Shown here: positions 1-8,252 of the stretch, in pieces | How positions within the stretch are numbered: the first letter of the stretch is position 1 | Layout: every line of letters starts with the position of its first letter | From: Streptomyces coeruleorubidus | Lineage (GTDB): Bacteria > Actinomycetota > Actinomycetes > Streptomycetales > Streptomycetaceae | Direction of reading: 5' to 3' | Assembly: GCF_008705135.1 (NCBI RefSeq) | Contig: NZ_CP023694.1 | Location: 7,973,001 to 8,037,000 of the forward strand | DNA length: 64,000 bases | Notes under the pieces: model-generated | The model's input: the letters and a program-made list of their open reading frames with translations, nothing else | Database searches by the model: none | What the model was told of the DNA's origin: nothing | Translations under genes and position numbers: made by a program

Positions 1-258
1 GACCTCAGACGGCGCTCGCGCCTGTACGGCCTGACCGCGCTCGCCGAGCAGGGGCGGCTGGAAGCGTCGGCGGAGGAACACCTGGAAATCCTCGACGCGC
101 TGCTCACCCAGGACGAGGAGGCCGTCCGGGCGGTGATGACCCGTCACCTGAGCCACGTCAGGGGCCTGTGGGCGAGTGCCGCCAAGGGGCGCGGGGAACT
201 GCGCGACCAGCCCCCACGGCCTGCAGCCTCCAGAGGGCATGTAGGACCGAGCTCTTAG
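1..258 (+). CDS. GntR/FadR-family transcriptional regulator, C-terminal fragment (5' end outside window)
   Basis: The window opens inside this reading frame, which runs to TAG at 256-258. The visible 85 residues are helical and carry the end of an FCD-type ligand-binding domain: an Arg-rich segment, then EEHLEILDALLTQDEEAV and a helix with RHLSHVRGLW, the classical last FCD helices with a His ligand. The final 25 residues are Pro/Ser/Gly-rich and look unconserved. The DNA-binding half lies to the left of the window. It ends tail-to-tail with the ABC ATPase gene, overlapping by 4 bp. GntR/FCD proteins often control vanillate or other aromatic catabolism, so it may act on the adjacent transporter and oxygenase genes; that is inference. 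Confidence 0.8.
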   Translation, partial: DLRRRSRLYGLTALAEQGRLEASAEEHLEILDALLTQDEEAVRAVMTRHLSHVRGLWASAAKGRGELRDQPPRPAASRGHVGPSS

Positions 259-1034
259 GAGGCGACGACCCCCTTCTTCGCGGCCTGGATCTGCTCGTAC
301 ACATGCGTACGCAGCTCGGCGAAGCGCGGATCCACCCTCGTGTGCAACTGATCCCGCTCCACCGGCAGATCGACCTTCAGCTGCTCCCGGACGACGGTGG
401 GGGACGCGGACAGCACGATCACCCGCTCCCCGAGGTAGACGGCCTCGTCGATGTCGTGGGTGACGAACAGGATCGTGATGCCGCGCTCCCGCCACAGCCC
501 CCGGACCAGGTCCTCCAGATCGGCCCGGGTCTGCGCGTCCACCGCCGCGAACGGCTCGTCCATCAGCAGCACGCGGGGCTCGTACGCCAGCGCCCGGGCG
601 ATGGCGACCCGCTGCTGCATACCGCCGGACAGCTGCCAGGGATACGCCCCCACGGCGTCCGCCAGCCCCACCGACTCCAGCGCGTCGCGGACCAGTTCCC
701 GGCGCCGTGCCTTGCCCAAGTCCTTTTGCCTCAGCGGAAGTTCGACGTTCTCGCCGACCCGCATCCAGGGGAAGAGGCTGCGCCCGTACTCCTGGAAGAC
801 GAACGCCATCCCGGGCGGGGGACCGCTCACCTTGCGCCCCTCCAGGAGCACTTCACCGCCGGTCGGCGTGAGCAGCCCTCCCACGCACTTCAGCAGCGTC
901 GTCTTGCCGCAGCCCGACGGCCCGACGAGACAGACGAGTTCTCCGGCGCCGACGGTGAAGGTGAGGTCGCGGACCGCCTCCACACGCCGCCCCGACCCCT
1001 CGTAGACCTTCTTCAGACCCCGTACGTCGAGCAT
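255..1034 (-). CDS. ABC transporter ATP-binding protein (SsuB/TauB/NrtD type)
   Basis: A 259-residue cytoplasmic ATPase that would power import by the two permeases encoded just upstream. Walker A GPSGCGKTT lies at residues 38-46, the signature LSGGMQQR at 135-142, Walker B LLMDEP at 156-161, and a switch His in FVTHDIDEA near 192. The LSGGMQQR signature and the length are typical of the nitrate/sulfonate/taurine group. ATG at 1034 was chosen because AAAGGGCGG precedes it by a few bases; the open frame upstream overlaps the permease. It is the last gene of a four-gene minus-strand operon, 20 bp after the permease stop codon. The substrate cannot be read from the ATPase. Confidence 0.9.
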   Translation of the reverse strand: MLDVRGLKKVYEGSGRRVEAVRDLTFTVGAGELVCLVGPSGCGKTTLLKCVGGLLTPTGGEVLLEGRKVSGPPPGMAFVFQEYGRSLFPWMRVGENVELPLRQKDLGKARRRELVRDALESVGLADAVGAYPWQLSGGMQQRVAIARALAYEPRVLLMDEPFAAVDAQTRADLEDLVRGLWRERGITILFVTHDIDEAVYLGERVIVLSASPTVVREQLKVDLPVERDQLHTRVDPRFAELRTHVYEQIQAAKKGVVAS

Positions 1035-1054
1035 GGACCGCCCTTTCGAGAGGC

Positions 1055-1834
1055 TCACGGCGACCGCCGGGCCGAGGCGCGCAGACCGTGGTACCAGCCG
1101 AGCACCCGCCGCTCGACCCACTGGAAGACGACCGACAGCAGGAAGCCGAGCAGACCGAGCACGAGGATGCCGGTCCACATGTCCGGGATGGCGAAGCCGC
1201 GCTGGAACTGGACGATGGTGAAGCCGAGCCCGTTGCTCGCGGCGAACATCTCGCTGATCACCATGAGGATGATGCCGATGGACAGGGCCTGGCGCAGACC
1301 CGCGAAGATCTGCGGGCTGGCCGACCGCAGCACCAGCTTCCTGAGCCGCGCCACGCCCGTGATGCCGTACGAGCGCGCCGTCTCGGCCATCACCGGGTCC
1401 ACCGCCCGCACGCCCTCGACCGTGTTGAGCAGGACGGGCCACACGCAGCCGGCCGCGATCACCGTGACCTTCATCGTGTCGCCGATCCCCGCGAACAGCA
1501 TGATGACCGGCACCAGCACCGGCGGCGGCACCGCCCGCAGGAACTCCAGGACCGGCTCGCACACCGCCCGCACCCGCCGGTACGACCCGATGACCGTACC
1601 GAGCGCCACCCCCACGACCGCCGCCAGCGCGTAACCGCCCGCCAGCCGCAGCACGCTGGGCAGTACGTCACCCCGCAGGCGCTCCGCCGTCCACACGTCC
1701 GGGAAGGCCTCCAGGATCGTCCGCAAGGGCGGCCAGTACACGTCCGTACTGCCGGCGGACGCCACCCACCAGACCGTGACCAGGAGGGCCGGCAGGGCGA
1801 CGGCGAACACCAGCCGCAGCAGCGGACGCCTCAC
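1055..1834 (-). CDS. ABC transporter permease (SsuC/TauC type), second subunit
   Basis: A 259-residue inner-membrane protein with about six hydrophobic segments and the BPD_transp_1 EAA-type loop: MAETARSYGITGVARLRKLV contains the conserved E-A-x3-G pattern that docks on the ATPase. The GTG at 1834 overlaps the TGA of the preceding permease (GTGA), so translation is probably coupled, and homologous sequence starts here (VRRPLLRLVFA). A longer frame upstream is a shadow over the other permease. It pairs with the 1831-2604 product to form the channel of the importer. Confidence 0.88.
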   Translation of the reverse strand: MRRPLLRLVFAVALPALLVTVWWVASAGSTDVYWPPLRTILEAFPDVWTAERLRGDVLPSVLRLAGGYALAAVVGVALGTVIGSYRRVRAVCEPVLEFLRAVPPPVLVPVIMLFAGIGDTMKVTVIAAGCVWPVLLNTVEGVRAVDPVMAETARSYGITGVARLRKLVLRSASPQIFAGLRQALSIGIILMVISEMFAASNGLGFTIVQFQRGFAIPDMWTGILVLGLLGFLLSVVFQWVERRVLGWYHGLRASARRSP

Positions 1835-2604
1835 ACCGCCACCTCCCCGCGCACCGACTGGTGCCAGGCCAGCGCCCGCCGCTCCACCGTGCGCGCGCCG
1901 ACGTTGATCAGCAGACCCAGCAGCCCGGTCACCACGATCAGCGCGTACAACTCGGGCACGGCCTGCGAGGCCTGTGCCACCCCGATGCGCCTGCCCAGCC
2001 CCGGTGCCCCGATGACGAGTTCGGAGGTGATGGCGAGGATCAGCGCGACCGCCGCCGCCAGCCGGACGCCGGTCATGACGTACGGCAGCGCGGTCGGCCA
2101 CAGCACGTGCCGGATCCGGGCCCAGGCACCGAGGCCGTACGACCGCGCCGTCTCGTCGGCGACGGGGTCGACGTCCTGGACGCCGTACAGGACCTGGATC
2201 AGGACCTGCCAGAACGACGCGTAGACGACGAGGAGGAGTACCGAGCGCAGTTCGGTGCCGTACAGCAGCACCGCCAGCGGGATCAGCGCGACCGACGGGA
2301 TCGGGCGCAGGAACTCGATCGTCGAGGCCGTCACCGCCCGCAGATACGGCACGACGGAGATCAGCACGCCCACCACGATCCCCGCGCAGGACGCGATCGC
2401 CAGGCCCAGCGCCCAGCCGGTGAGCGTGTCGCCGAGCGCCGTCCAGAAGGCCGAGTCCGCCGTCTCGTCCGCGAGCGCTTCGGCGATACGGCTGGTGGGT
2501 GGGAAGTAGGCCTCCTCGACCAGGCCGAGCCGCGGCACCGCCTCACCCAGGGCGAGAAAGGCGGCAAGTCCGGCCGCACCGAGTGCGGCGTTCACGCCCC
2601 TCAT
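1831..2604 (-). CDS. ABC transporter permease (SsuC/TauC type), first subunit
   Basis: A 257-residue membrane protein with multiple transmembrane helices and an EAA loop around ADETARSYGLGAWARIRHVL. It belongs to the same family as the neighbouring permease but is clearly a diverged paralogue, so the importer is probably a heterodimeric channel. The ATG at 2604 sits 13 bp after the stop of the substrate-binding-protein gene; upstream in-frame ATG codons lie inside that gene and are rejected. The gene ends in a 4-bp overlap with the next permease. Confidence 0.88.
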   Translation of the reverse strand: MRGVNAALGAAGLAAFLALGEAVPRLGLVEEAYFPPTSRIAEALADETADSAFWTALGDTLTGWALGLAIASCAGIVVGVLISVVPYLRAVTASTIEFLRPIPSVALIPLAVLLYGTELRSVLLLVVYASFWQVLIQVLYGVQDVDPVADETARSYGLGAWARIRHVLWPTALPYVMTGVRLAAAVALILAITSELVIGAPGLGRRIGVAQASQAVPELYALIVVTGLLGLLINVGARTVERRALAWHQSVRGEVAV

Positions 2605-2617
2605 GCGTCGGCGTCCC

Positions 2618-3592
2618 TCACGGCAGCAGCTTGTCCAGATCCGGCGCCGACTTGAACAGGCCGTCGTCCTCACCGAGCTTCATCAGCGCTTCGATGGAGG
2701 CGCGGTTCGGCTCCGCCGGCCACTTGGGCAGGGTCACCTTCTCCAGCACCGCCGCCGGGATCTTCGTGTACGTGGTGACGATCTGGCGGGCCTCGTCCGG
2801 GTGGGCGTCGGCGTAGGCGAGGGACTCGGCGGTGGCCTTCCGGAACTTCTCGACCACCTCCGGGTTCTGCTGGGCGTACCGGGTCGAGGTGAAGTACAGC
2901 GCGACGGTGAGGTCGGGTGCCACGTCCACCAAGGGCGAGGCGATGACGCGTCCGCCCTGGCTCTTGACGGTGGCGAGGGCGGGCTCGACCACCTGGGCGG
3001 CGTCGATCTGCCCGCTGTCGAGGGCGGCCGGCATCTGGTCGAAGGCGAGCTCGACGAACTTCACCTTGTCCGGATCGCCGCCCGCCTTGCGCACCGACGC
3101 GCGTACGGACGTCTCGTTGATGTTCTTCAGAGTGTTGATGGCGACCCGCTTGCCCTCCAGGTCCTTCGGCGACCTGATCGGACTGTCCTCGCCCACGGTG
3201 ATCGCGCTGAAGTCCTCGCCCTCGACACCGGTCGAGGCGATCGCGTTCGCGACGGCCTTGATCGGCACGTTGTTGGACTGGGCGATCATCAGCGACGTCA
3301 CGTTGGAGAACCCGAACTGGAACTGACCGCTGGCCACACCGGGCACGACCGCCGCGCCGCCCTGCGCGGCGGTGAACTCCAGCTTCAGGCCCTGCTTTTC
3401 GAAGAAGCCCTTCTTCTGGCCGAGATAGAGCGGTGCCACATCGACGATGGGAATGAGCCCGACCTCGACGGTGGTCACTCCGCCGGACGAGGCGCCCGCG
3501 TCCGAGGTGTCACCGCCGTCGGACGAGCCGCAGGCCGCCGCGGTGAGCAGGACGGACACGGCCGCGAGACGGGTGAAGAGACGACGACGCAA
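2618..3592 (-). CDS. ABC transporter substrate-binding lipoprotein (NMT1/SsuA family)
   Basis: A 324-residue lipoprotein: the N-terminus has Arg residues, a hydrophobic stretch and the lipobox LTAAAC with Cys at 21, followed by a Ser/Gly/Asp linker. The mature part begins VEVGLIPIVDVAPLYLGQKKG, the typical first strand and helix of NMT1/SsuA-like periplasmic binding proteins, and has the paired-lobe pattern of that family (DLEGKRVAINT). It is the first gene of the importer operon and faces the IclR gene across 192 bp. The ligand is unknown; the neighbouring aromatic oxygenase makes an aromatic or sulfonate compound a reasonable inference. Confidence 0.88.
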   Translation of the reverse strand: MRRRLFTRLAAVSVLLTAAACGSSDGGDTSDAGASSGGVTTVEVGLIPIVDVAPLYLGQKKGFFEKQGLKLEFTAAQGGAAVVPGVASGQFQFGFSNVTSLMIAQSNNVPIKAVANAIASTGVEGEDFSAITVGEDSPIRSPKDLEGKRVAINTLKNINETSVRASVRKAGGDPDKVKFVELAFDQMPAALDSGQIDAAQVVEPALATVKSQGGRVIASPLVDVAPDLTVALYFTSTRYAQQNPEVVEKFRKATAESLAYADAHPDEARQIVTTYTKIPAAVLEKVTLPKWPAEPNRASIEALMKLGEDDGLFKSAPDLDKLLP

Positions 3593-3663
3593 GACTCCTC
3601 CTGTGGGACCGGCAGTGGTTCTCCGACAGGTTGTGCGCAGACAGCACGCTTGTGCTCAGCGAG

Positions 3664-3693
3664 AACGTATGGCCGTGTCCGCTCCATGGTCAA
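3664..3693 (-). promoter_or_regulatory. Candidate promoter of the ABC importer operon
   Basis: On the minus strand TTGACC (3693-3688) and TACGTT (3669-3664) are separated by 18 bp, a good match to the vegetative sigma consensus. It lies about 70 bp upstream of the lipoprotein start. It is arranged back-to-back with the IclR promoter, so one regulator bound between them could control both directions. Confidence 0.55.
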
Positions 3694-3714
3694 TGCCCTT
3701 GCCGGCACCGCTCG

Positions 3715-3744
3715 TTGACATCACGAGATCCGCACTCCTAGCGT
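3715..3744 (+). promoter_or_regulatory. Candidate promoter of the IclR-family gene
   Basis: TTGACA at 3715-3720 and TAGCGT at 3739-3744 with an 18-bp spacer. Transcription would begin near 3751, about 35 bp before the start codon. Just downstream, GTGCG-N5-CGCAC (about 3744-3758) is an inverted repeat well placed for autoregulation. Confidence 0.5.
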
Positions 3745-3784
3745 GCGCACAGCGCACGGTCGTACGTCACGCCGGAGGCCCAGG

Positions 3785-4636
3785 ATGTCCGCTGAAGCCC
3801 GTGCACCGCATTTCGTCCGGTCCTTCGAGCGCGGCCTCGCCGTGATCCGCGCCTTCGACGCCGAGCATCCGGCGCTGACCCTCAGCGAGGTCGCGCGGGC
3901 CTGCGAACTGACGCGCGCGGCGGCGCGCCGCTTCCTGCTCACCCTCGCCGACCTCGGCTACGTGCACACCGACGGCCGCCGCTTCCGCCTCACCCCGCGG
4001 GTGCTGGAACTCGGCTACTCCTACCTCGCCGGCTACACGCTGCCCCAGCTCGCCGAGCCCCATCTGGAGCAACTCGTCGCGCGGGTACGGGAATCGTCGT
4101 CGCTCTGCGTCCTCGACGGCGACGACATCGTGTACGTCGCCCGGGTCCCGACCCGCCGCATCATGACCGCTTCCATCACGGTCGGCACCCGGTTCCCGGC
4201 GTATGTGACCTCCGTGGGCCGGGTGATCCTCGCCCATCTGCCGGACGAGGACGTCGAAGCCAGGCTCGCCGGGGCGGAGTTGAAGCCCCTCACCACGCGC
4301 ACGATCACCACCCCGGGAGCGTTGCGGACGGAGCTGCGTCGCGTCCGCCGGCAGGGCTACGCCGTCGTCGACCAGGAACTGGAGGAGGGGCTGAGGTCGG
4401 TCGCCGCCCCGGTGCGGGACCGGGACGGCGAGGTGGTCGCGGCCGTCAACATCGCCGTGCACGCCGGGCGCAACTCCGTCGATTCCGTACGCCGCGACCT
4501 GTTGCCGCATCTGCTGGCGACCGTCGCCGGGATCGAGGCCGACCTGCGGATCACAAGTCCAGCACCAGCCGCCGCCCCCGGCACCGGGACACGCAGATCA
4601 TCATCGTCTCGCCGCTCTCCCGCTCCTGAGGGGTGA
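3785..4636 (+). CDS. IclR-family transcriptional regulator (PcaR/PobR-like)
   Basis: A 283-residue regulator. Residues about 10-70 form the winged helix-turn-helix (ERGLAVIRAFDAEHPALTLS through LGYVHTDGRRF), and about 80-250 the IclR effector domain with the usual ITVGTRFPAYVTSVGRVILA and AAPVRDRDGEVVAAVN segments. The short FVRSFERGL lead-in resembles regulators of aromatic catabolism. ATG 3785 is preceded by GGAGGCCCAGG; an earlier in-frame ATG at 3743 has no ribosome site. The last 29 codons overlap the convergent reductase gene and encode a low-complexity Ser/Arg tail. It is divergent from the importer operon and probably controls it and possibly the oxygenase genes. Confidence 0.88.
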   Translation: MSAEARAPHFVRSFERGLAVIRAFDAEHPALTLSEVARACELTRAAARRFLLTLADLGYVHTDGRRFRLTPRVLELGYSYLAGYTLPQLAEPHLEQLVARVRESSSLCVLDGDDIVYVARVPTRRIMTASITVGTRFPAYVTSVGRVILAHLPDEDVEARLAGAELKPLTTRTITTPGALRTELRRVRRQGYAVVDQELEEGLRSVAAPVRDRDGEVVAAVNIAVHAGRNSVDSVRRDLLPHLLATVAGIEADLRITSPAPAAAPGTGTRRSSSSRRSPAPEG

Positions 4637-5486
4637 GCACCGAGTCCCGGTGTTCCGGGGTGCCGTCCAGGACGTCGGTCTCACAGGTCCCGCAGGTGCC
4701 CTCGGTGCAGGAGTAGAGGACCTCGACCCCGGCGTCGCGCACGGCGTCCAGCACGGACACGTCCGGCGCGACCGAGAGCGTCCTGCCGCTGCGCGCCAGC
4801 TCCACCTCGAACCCGGTGTCGCCTTCGGTCTCCTGCTCCTTCGGCCGGAACCGCTCGACGCGCAGCACCGCGGACGGGCAGCGCTCCTCGACCGCGTCCA
4901 GCAGCGGCCCCGGGCCGCAGCAGTAGACGAGCGTGCCCTCGGGTACGTCGTCCAGCACGGAGGGCAGGTCCAGCAGCCCCGTCTCGTCCTCGGGCGCGAT
5001 CGTCACCCGGTCCCCGTACCGGGCGAGTTCCCCGCCGAACGCCATCGACCGGCGGCTGCGCCCGCCGTACAGCAGCGTCCACTCGGCGCCCGCCGCCTCG
5101 GCCGCGGCCAGCATCGGCAGGATCGGCGTGATGCCGATGCCGCCCGCGACGAAGCGGTAGCGGGGGGCGGGCTCCAGTCCGAAGTTGTTCCGGGGCCCGC
5201 GTACGCGGAGCTTTGCGCCCTGCCCCACCTGCGCGTGCACATGGGCCGAACCACCCCGGCCGTCCGGCTCGCGCAGCACCGCGATCCGCCAGGCCGACCG
5301 GTCCGCCGGATCACCGCACAGTGAGTACTGCCGCTCCAGCCCGGGGCCGAGCACGACGTCGATGTGGGCGCCCGGCTCCCACGCCGGGAGCGGTTCGCCG
5401 AGCGGGTGACGCAGGGTGAGGGCGAGCACGCCGTCGGCGGCGAACTCACGCCGCTCGACGACGAGTTCGGCTTCGTAGACGCTCAT
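4551..5486 (-). CDS. VanB-like oxidoreductase (FMN/2Fe-2S reductase of a Rieske oxygenase)
   Basis: A 311-residue electron-transfer protein that passes electrons from NAD(P)H to the Rieske oxygenase encoded upstream. In order it has a flavin-binding barrel (RQYSLCGD at 52-59), a pyridine-nucleotide domain (GGIGITPI at 115-122, CCGPGPLLDAV) and a C-terminal plant-type 2Fe-2S ferredoxin domain with Cys 260, 265, 268 and 298 (spacing x4, x2, x29). This domain order is that of the phthalate dioxygenase reductase/VanB class. Its ATG overlaps the stop of the 59-residue gene (ATGA), so the three genes form one coupled unit. The 3' end overlaps the convergent IclR gene by 86 bp. Confidence 0.9.
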   Translation of the reverse strand: MSVYEAELVVERREFAADGVLALTLRHPLGEPLPAWEPGAHIDVVLGPGLERQYSLCGDPADRSAWRIAVLREPDGRGGSAHVHAQVGQGAKLRVRGPRNNFGLEPAPRYRFVAGGIGITPILPMLAAAEAAGAEWTLLYGGRSRRSMAFGGELARYGDRVTIAPEDETGLLDLPSVLDDVPEGTLVYCCGPGPLLDAVEERCPSAVLRVERFRPKEQETEGDTGFEVELARSGRTLSVAPDVSVLDAVRDAGVEVLYSCTEGTCGTCETDVLDGTPEHRDSVLTPQERESGETMMICVSRCRGRRLVLDL

Positions 5487-5662
5487 GAACTGTTTCCTCG
5501 CGGCTCGTCGACGTCATGCCCCTGGGGGTGGGCGAGCATCCACTCCCACATCTCCACCGGGTCCTGCGCGGTGTGCTCGCGGCCGCAGTGGCAGGTGCCG
5601 TGCAGGACGTCGGTGCCGGGCAGCCAGTCGATGCGGTAGATCTCGCCGGTCGGGCTCGTCAC
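5483..5662 (-). CDS. 59-residue Cys/His-containing protein between Rieske oxygenase and reductase
   Basis: A small gene coupled on both sides: its GTG (5662) overlaps the oxygenase TGA as GTGA, and its TGA overlaps the reductase ATG as ATGA. The protein begins VTSPTGEIYRIDWLPGTDVL, then has HGTCHCGREH (Cys 24 and 26, His 21 and 30), EMWEWMLAHPQGH and an acidic tail. The CxC-x3-H cluster plus the later HPxGH could bind a metal. There is no signal peptide or membrane segment. I do not recognise a named family; similar tiny ORFs occur in actinobacteria. The position argues for a role with the oxygenase, such as an assembly or stability factor, which is inference. Confidence 0.8.
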   Translation of the reverse strand: MTSPTGEIYRIDWLPGTDVLHGTCHCGREHTAQDPVEMWEWMLAHPQGHDVDEPRGNSS

Positions 5663-6729
5663 TGGACCTTCTCCACGGGCTTCTCGCCCTCCTCGACCAG
5701 CCGGGCGAGGATACGGCGCGCGGCCAGACCACCGGTGTCGATGTTGATGCTCAGCTCCTGGTAGCCGGTGCGCTCGGTGCCGAGGGTCTTCTGGAGCAGA
5801 TTGAGGGCGGTGACGTCCTGCATCACGACCGTGTGGTTGTTGCCGCGCAGGAACTCGGTGACCTCGGCGTCGTCCGTCGCCCAGTCGCGCGAGACGGCCC
5901 AGAAGTCGTACACCTTGCCGTCGCCGGACGGTGTGATCGCGTACGTGATCTCGGTGTGGAAGCCGTTCGGGTCGCTGCCGTCCGCCTCGGGCAGCACACC
6001 GACCGGGGCGATGCGGCTGTGCAGCAGATACAGGCAGGGCGCGTGGTACTCGATGTCCTGCCAGCGGGTGATCCGGCCCTCTATGCCGGTGGACTTGGCG
6101 TAGAAGGGCGGGCACTCGGCGTCGTCCATGTGCCGGCTGACCCGGACGATGCCGGCGCCCTCGTCGACCTCCGTCGTGATCGGCGTCTCGGCGACCTCGG
6201 GAGTGCCGATGTACCCGCCGTGCAGGTACGTCTCGTGGGACAGGTCCAGGAGGTTGTCGACGAGGAGCCCGTAGTCGCAGTCGATGGGCTCCATGCCGCG
6301 CACGGTGACCCAGCCGGGGGAGTCGAGGTGCCTGGCCCGCGGGATGTCCTGCGGATCGGCGAGCGCCGGGTCACCGATCCACACCCAGATCAGCGAGTCC
6401 TGCTCGACGACCGGGTAGGAGGCGACCCGGGCCGTGCGCGGCACCCGTTTCTGCCCCGGCACGTACACGCAGGTACCGGTCGTGTCGTACGTGAACCCGT
6501 GGTACCCGCAGACGATCCGGTCGCCGTCGAGCCGCGTCGGGGCCTCGGACAGCGGGTACCGCCGGTGCACACACCGGTCGTGCAGCACGACGGGCGTGCC
6601 TTCCTCCTCGGTCCGGTAGAGCACGAGCGTCTCACCGAGAATCGTCCGTCCGAGCAACTCCCGCCCGACCTCGTGACTGTAGGCGGCGACGTACCACTGG
6701 TTCCTGGCGAAGGCGGTCATGTGAGGCAT
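5659..6729 (-). CDS. VanA-like Rieske 2Fe-2S aromatic oxygenase, alpha subunit
   Basis: A 356-residue oxygenase related to vanillate O-demethylase VanA. The Rieske ligands are Cys53/His55 (RCVHRRYPL) and Cys74/His77 (CGYHG). The catalytic mononuclear iron site is in DNLLDLSHETYLH, with His165 and His170 and the bridging Asp162. Length and domain order match VanA (about 350 residues). ATG 6729 is preceded by GACGGGAG at suitable spacing; a second Met lies three codons later. It starts a three-gene operon with the 59-residue protein and the reductase. The likely reaction is oxidative O-demethylation or hydroxylation of an aromatic acid; a vanillate product would feed the protocatechuate pathway encoded at 24-30 kb. 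Confidence 0.88.
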   Translation of the reverse strand: MPHMTAFARNQWYVAAYSHEVGRELLGRTILGETLVLYRTEEEGTPVVLHDRCVHRRYPLSEAPTRLDGDRIVCGYHGFTYDTTGTCVYVPGQKRVPRTARVASYPVVEQDSLIWVWIGDPALADPQDIPRARHLDSPGWVTVRGMEPIDCDYGLLVDNLLDLSHETYLHGGYIGTPEVAETPITTEVDEGAGIVRVSRHMDDAECPPFYAKSTGIEGRITRWQDIEYHAPCLYLLHSRIAPVGVLPEADGSDPNGFHTEITYAITPSGDGKVYDFWAVSRDWATDDAEVTEFLRGNNHTVVMQDVTALNLLQKTLGTERTGYQELSINIDTGGLAARRILARLVEEGEKPVEKVQ

Positions 6730-6921
6730 GGGGGTCGGCTCCCGTCTCTCGTGGTGGTGGCATCGTCCGGGAGGGCGCCATGGGACCGCAATGCCTCTTC
6801 CGTCCCGCGGAAGGGCTTCGGTAAAGCTGCTGATCAGGCTCGTCCGGCGGGCGCGTGCGGCGGTCGGCTCGTAGCTTGGAGATGATGCGGTCGCGCTTGT
6901 AGAGATCGGCAGGTCACCCGC

Positions 6922-8157
6922 GTGACGACAGCGGAGATCGATTTCGAGGAGTTGTTCGACGCCGCGCCTAACCCGTACCTGGTGCTGGACGCCGACCTGG
7001 TGGTCCGCCATGCCAACCGGGCCTATCTCCAGGTCATCGGCAGGACCCGCGGAGAACTGGCCGGGCGGTACATCCTGGAGGCGTTCCCGGACGCACCCGG
7101 CGCGCCGGCCGCGGCGCGTGAGTTCGGAGCCTCGCTCCGGCGCGTGCTGGACTCCCGCGAGCCGGACGTGGTGGCACCGCGGCGATTCGACATCCCCGTC
7201 GCGGGCCGGCCGGGAGAGGTGGAGGAGCGGTGGTGGTGCGGGATGTCCAGCCCCGTCCTGGCGTCGGACGGCACCGTGAAATGGATCATCGCGCGGGCCG
7301 ACGACGTCACCGAGTTGATGCGCTCGCCCGTCATCCGGGAGTTCACCCCACCGCTGAGCAACCAGGTGACAGGGATCGCCGCCCAGGTGTACGCCCGGTC
7401 GCACGATCTGGAACAGCTGAACGAGCGGCTGCGCCAGGCGCACGCCCGCGAACGGGAGATCGCCGTCACCCTCCAGGAGGTCATGCTCCGCTCGCCCGAC
7501 CTGAACAGGCACCGGGACATCGCCGTGCGCTACCTGCCGGCCAGCGGCTCACTCAACGTGTGCGGCGACTGGTACGACGTGGTCGATCTGCCGCCCGACC
7601 GCTACTCCGTCGCCGTCGGGGACGTCGTCGGCCACGGCATCGAGGCCGCCGCCGTGATGGGCATGCTGCGCAGCGCCCTGAGCGCCGCCATCCGGGCCGT
7701 TCCCAGCCCCGCCCAGGCTCTGGAGGTCCTGGGCCTGTACGCCCGGGCGGTCGACGGTGCGCTGGCCACCACTGTGGCCAAGGTGCTCATCGACCCGCGC
7801 AGCCGGCTGATCATCTACAGCAACGCCGGCCACCCACCGCCGGTCCTGCTCCGTCCGGACGGCAGTTGCCAACTGCTGGACCAGGCCACGGACCCGCCGC
7901 TCGGCGCCCGGCCGGAACATGTCCCCCGCCCCCAGGCCGGCCTGTCCTACTCCCGAGGGGACACCCTCGTGCTCTACACCGACGGCCTCATCGAACGCCG
8001 CGGTGAGGACATCGACATCGGCCTGACCCGGCTGACCGACGCTCTCGCTCAGGACGGCACCCTCCCGGTGGAGGAACTCGCCGACGGACTGCTGGCCCGC
8101 ATGGGCGTCTCCGGCGGTGGCCAGGACGACATCGCCCTGGTCGTCGTCCGCCTGTGA
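6922..8157 (+). CDS. PAS domain-containing SpoIIE-type PP2C protein phosphatase
   Basis: A 411-residue cytoplasmic signalling protein. Residues about 6-125 are a PAS fold (FDAAPNPYLVLDADLVV, TRGELAGRYILEAFPDAPG, then IIARADDVTEL). A coiled linker (DLEQLNERLRQAHARERE) precedes the phosphatase domain at about 195-411, with the metal-binding motifs CGDWYDV, GDVVGHG, YTDGL and QDDIALVVV intact. Such proteins dephosphorylate anti-anti-sigma factors in response to a PAS-sensed signal. No kinase domain is present. GTG 6922 was chosen because the PAS domain begins immediately after it; no strong ribosome site is visible. No partner sigma-factor genes are adjacent. Confidence 0.88.
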   Translation: MTTAEIDFEELFDAAPNPYLVLDADLVVRHANRAYLQVIGRTRGELAGRYILEAFPDAPGAPAAAREFGASLRRVLDSREPDVVAPRRFDIPVAGRPGEVEERWWCGMSSPVLASDGTVKWIIARADDVTELMRSPVIREFTPPLSNQVTGIAAQVYARSHDLEQLNERLRQAHAREREIAVTLQEVMLRSPDLNRHRDIAVRYLPASGSLNVCGDWYDVVDLPPDRYSVAVGDVVGHGIEAAAVMGMLRSALSAAIRAVPSPAQALEVLGLYARAVDGALATTVAKVLIDPRSRLIIYSNAGHPPPVLLRPDGSCQLLDQATDPPLGARPEHVPRPQAGLSYSRGDTLVLYTDGLIERRGEDIDIGLTRLTDALAQDGTLPVEELADGLLARMGVSGGGQDDIALVVVRL

Positions 8158-8252
8158 GCCGGTTTCGGCGAAAGCCGTTTCCGCATCAAAAAGTGAAATT
8201 GAAACGGAATTCTCGACTTTCCTGATGCCGGGAATTCATTTACCGTGGGTGC

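Noticed and set aside
168..2655. Several plus-strand open frames over the ABC importer
   Set aside because: Antisense shadows of the ATPase and permease genes; low-complexity translations and no ribosome sites.
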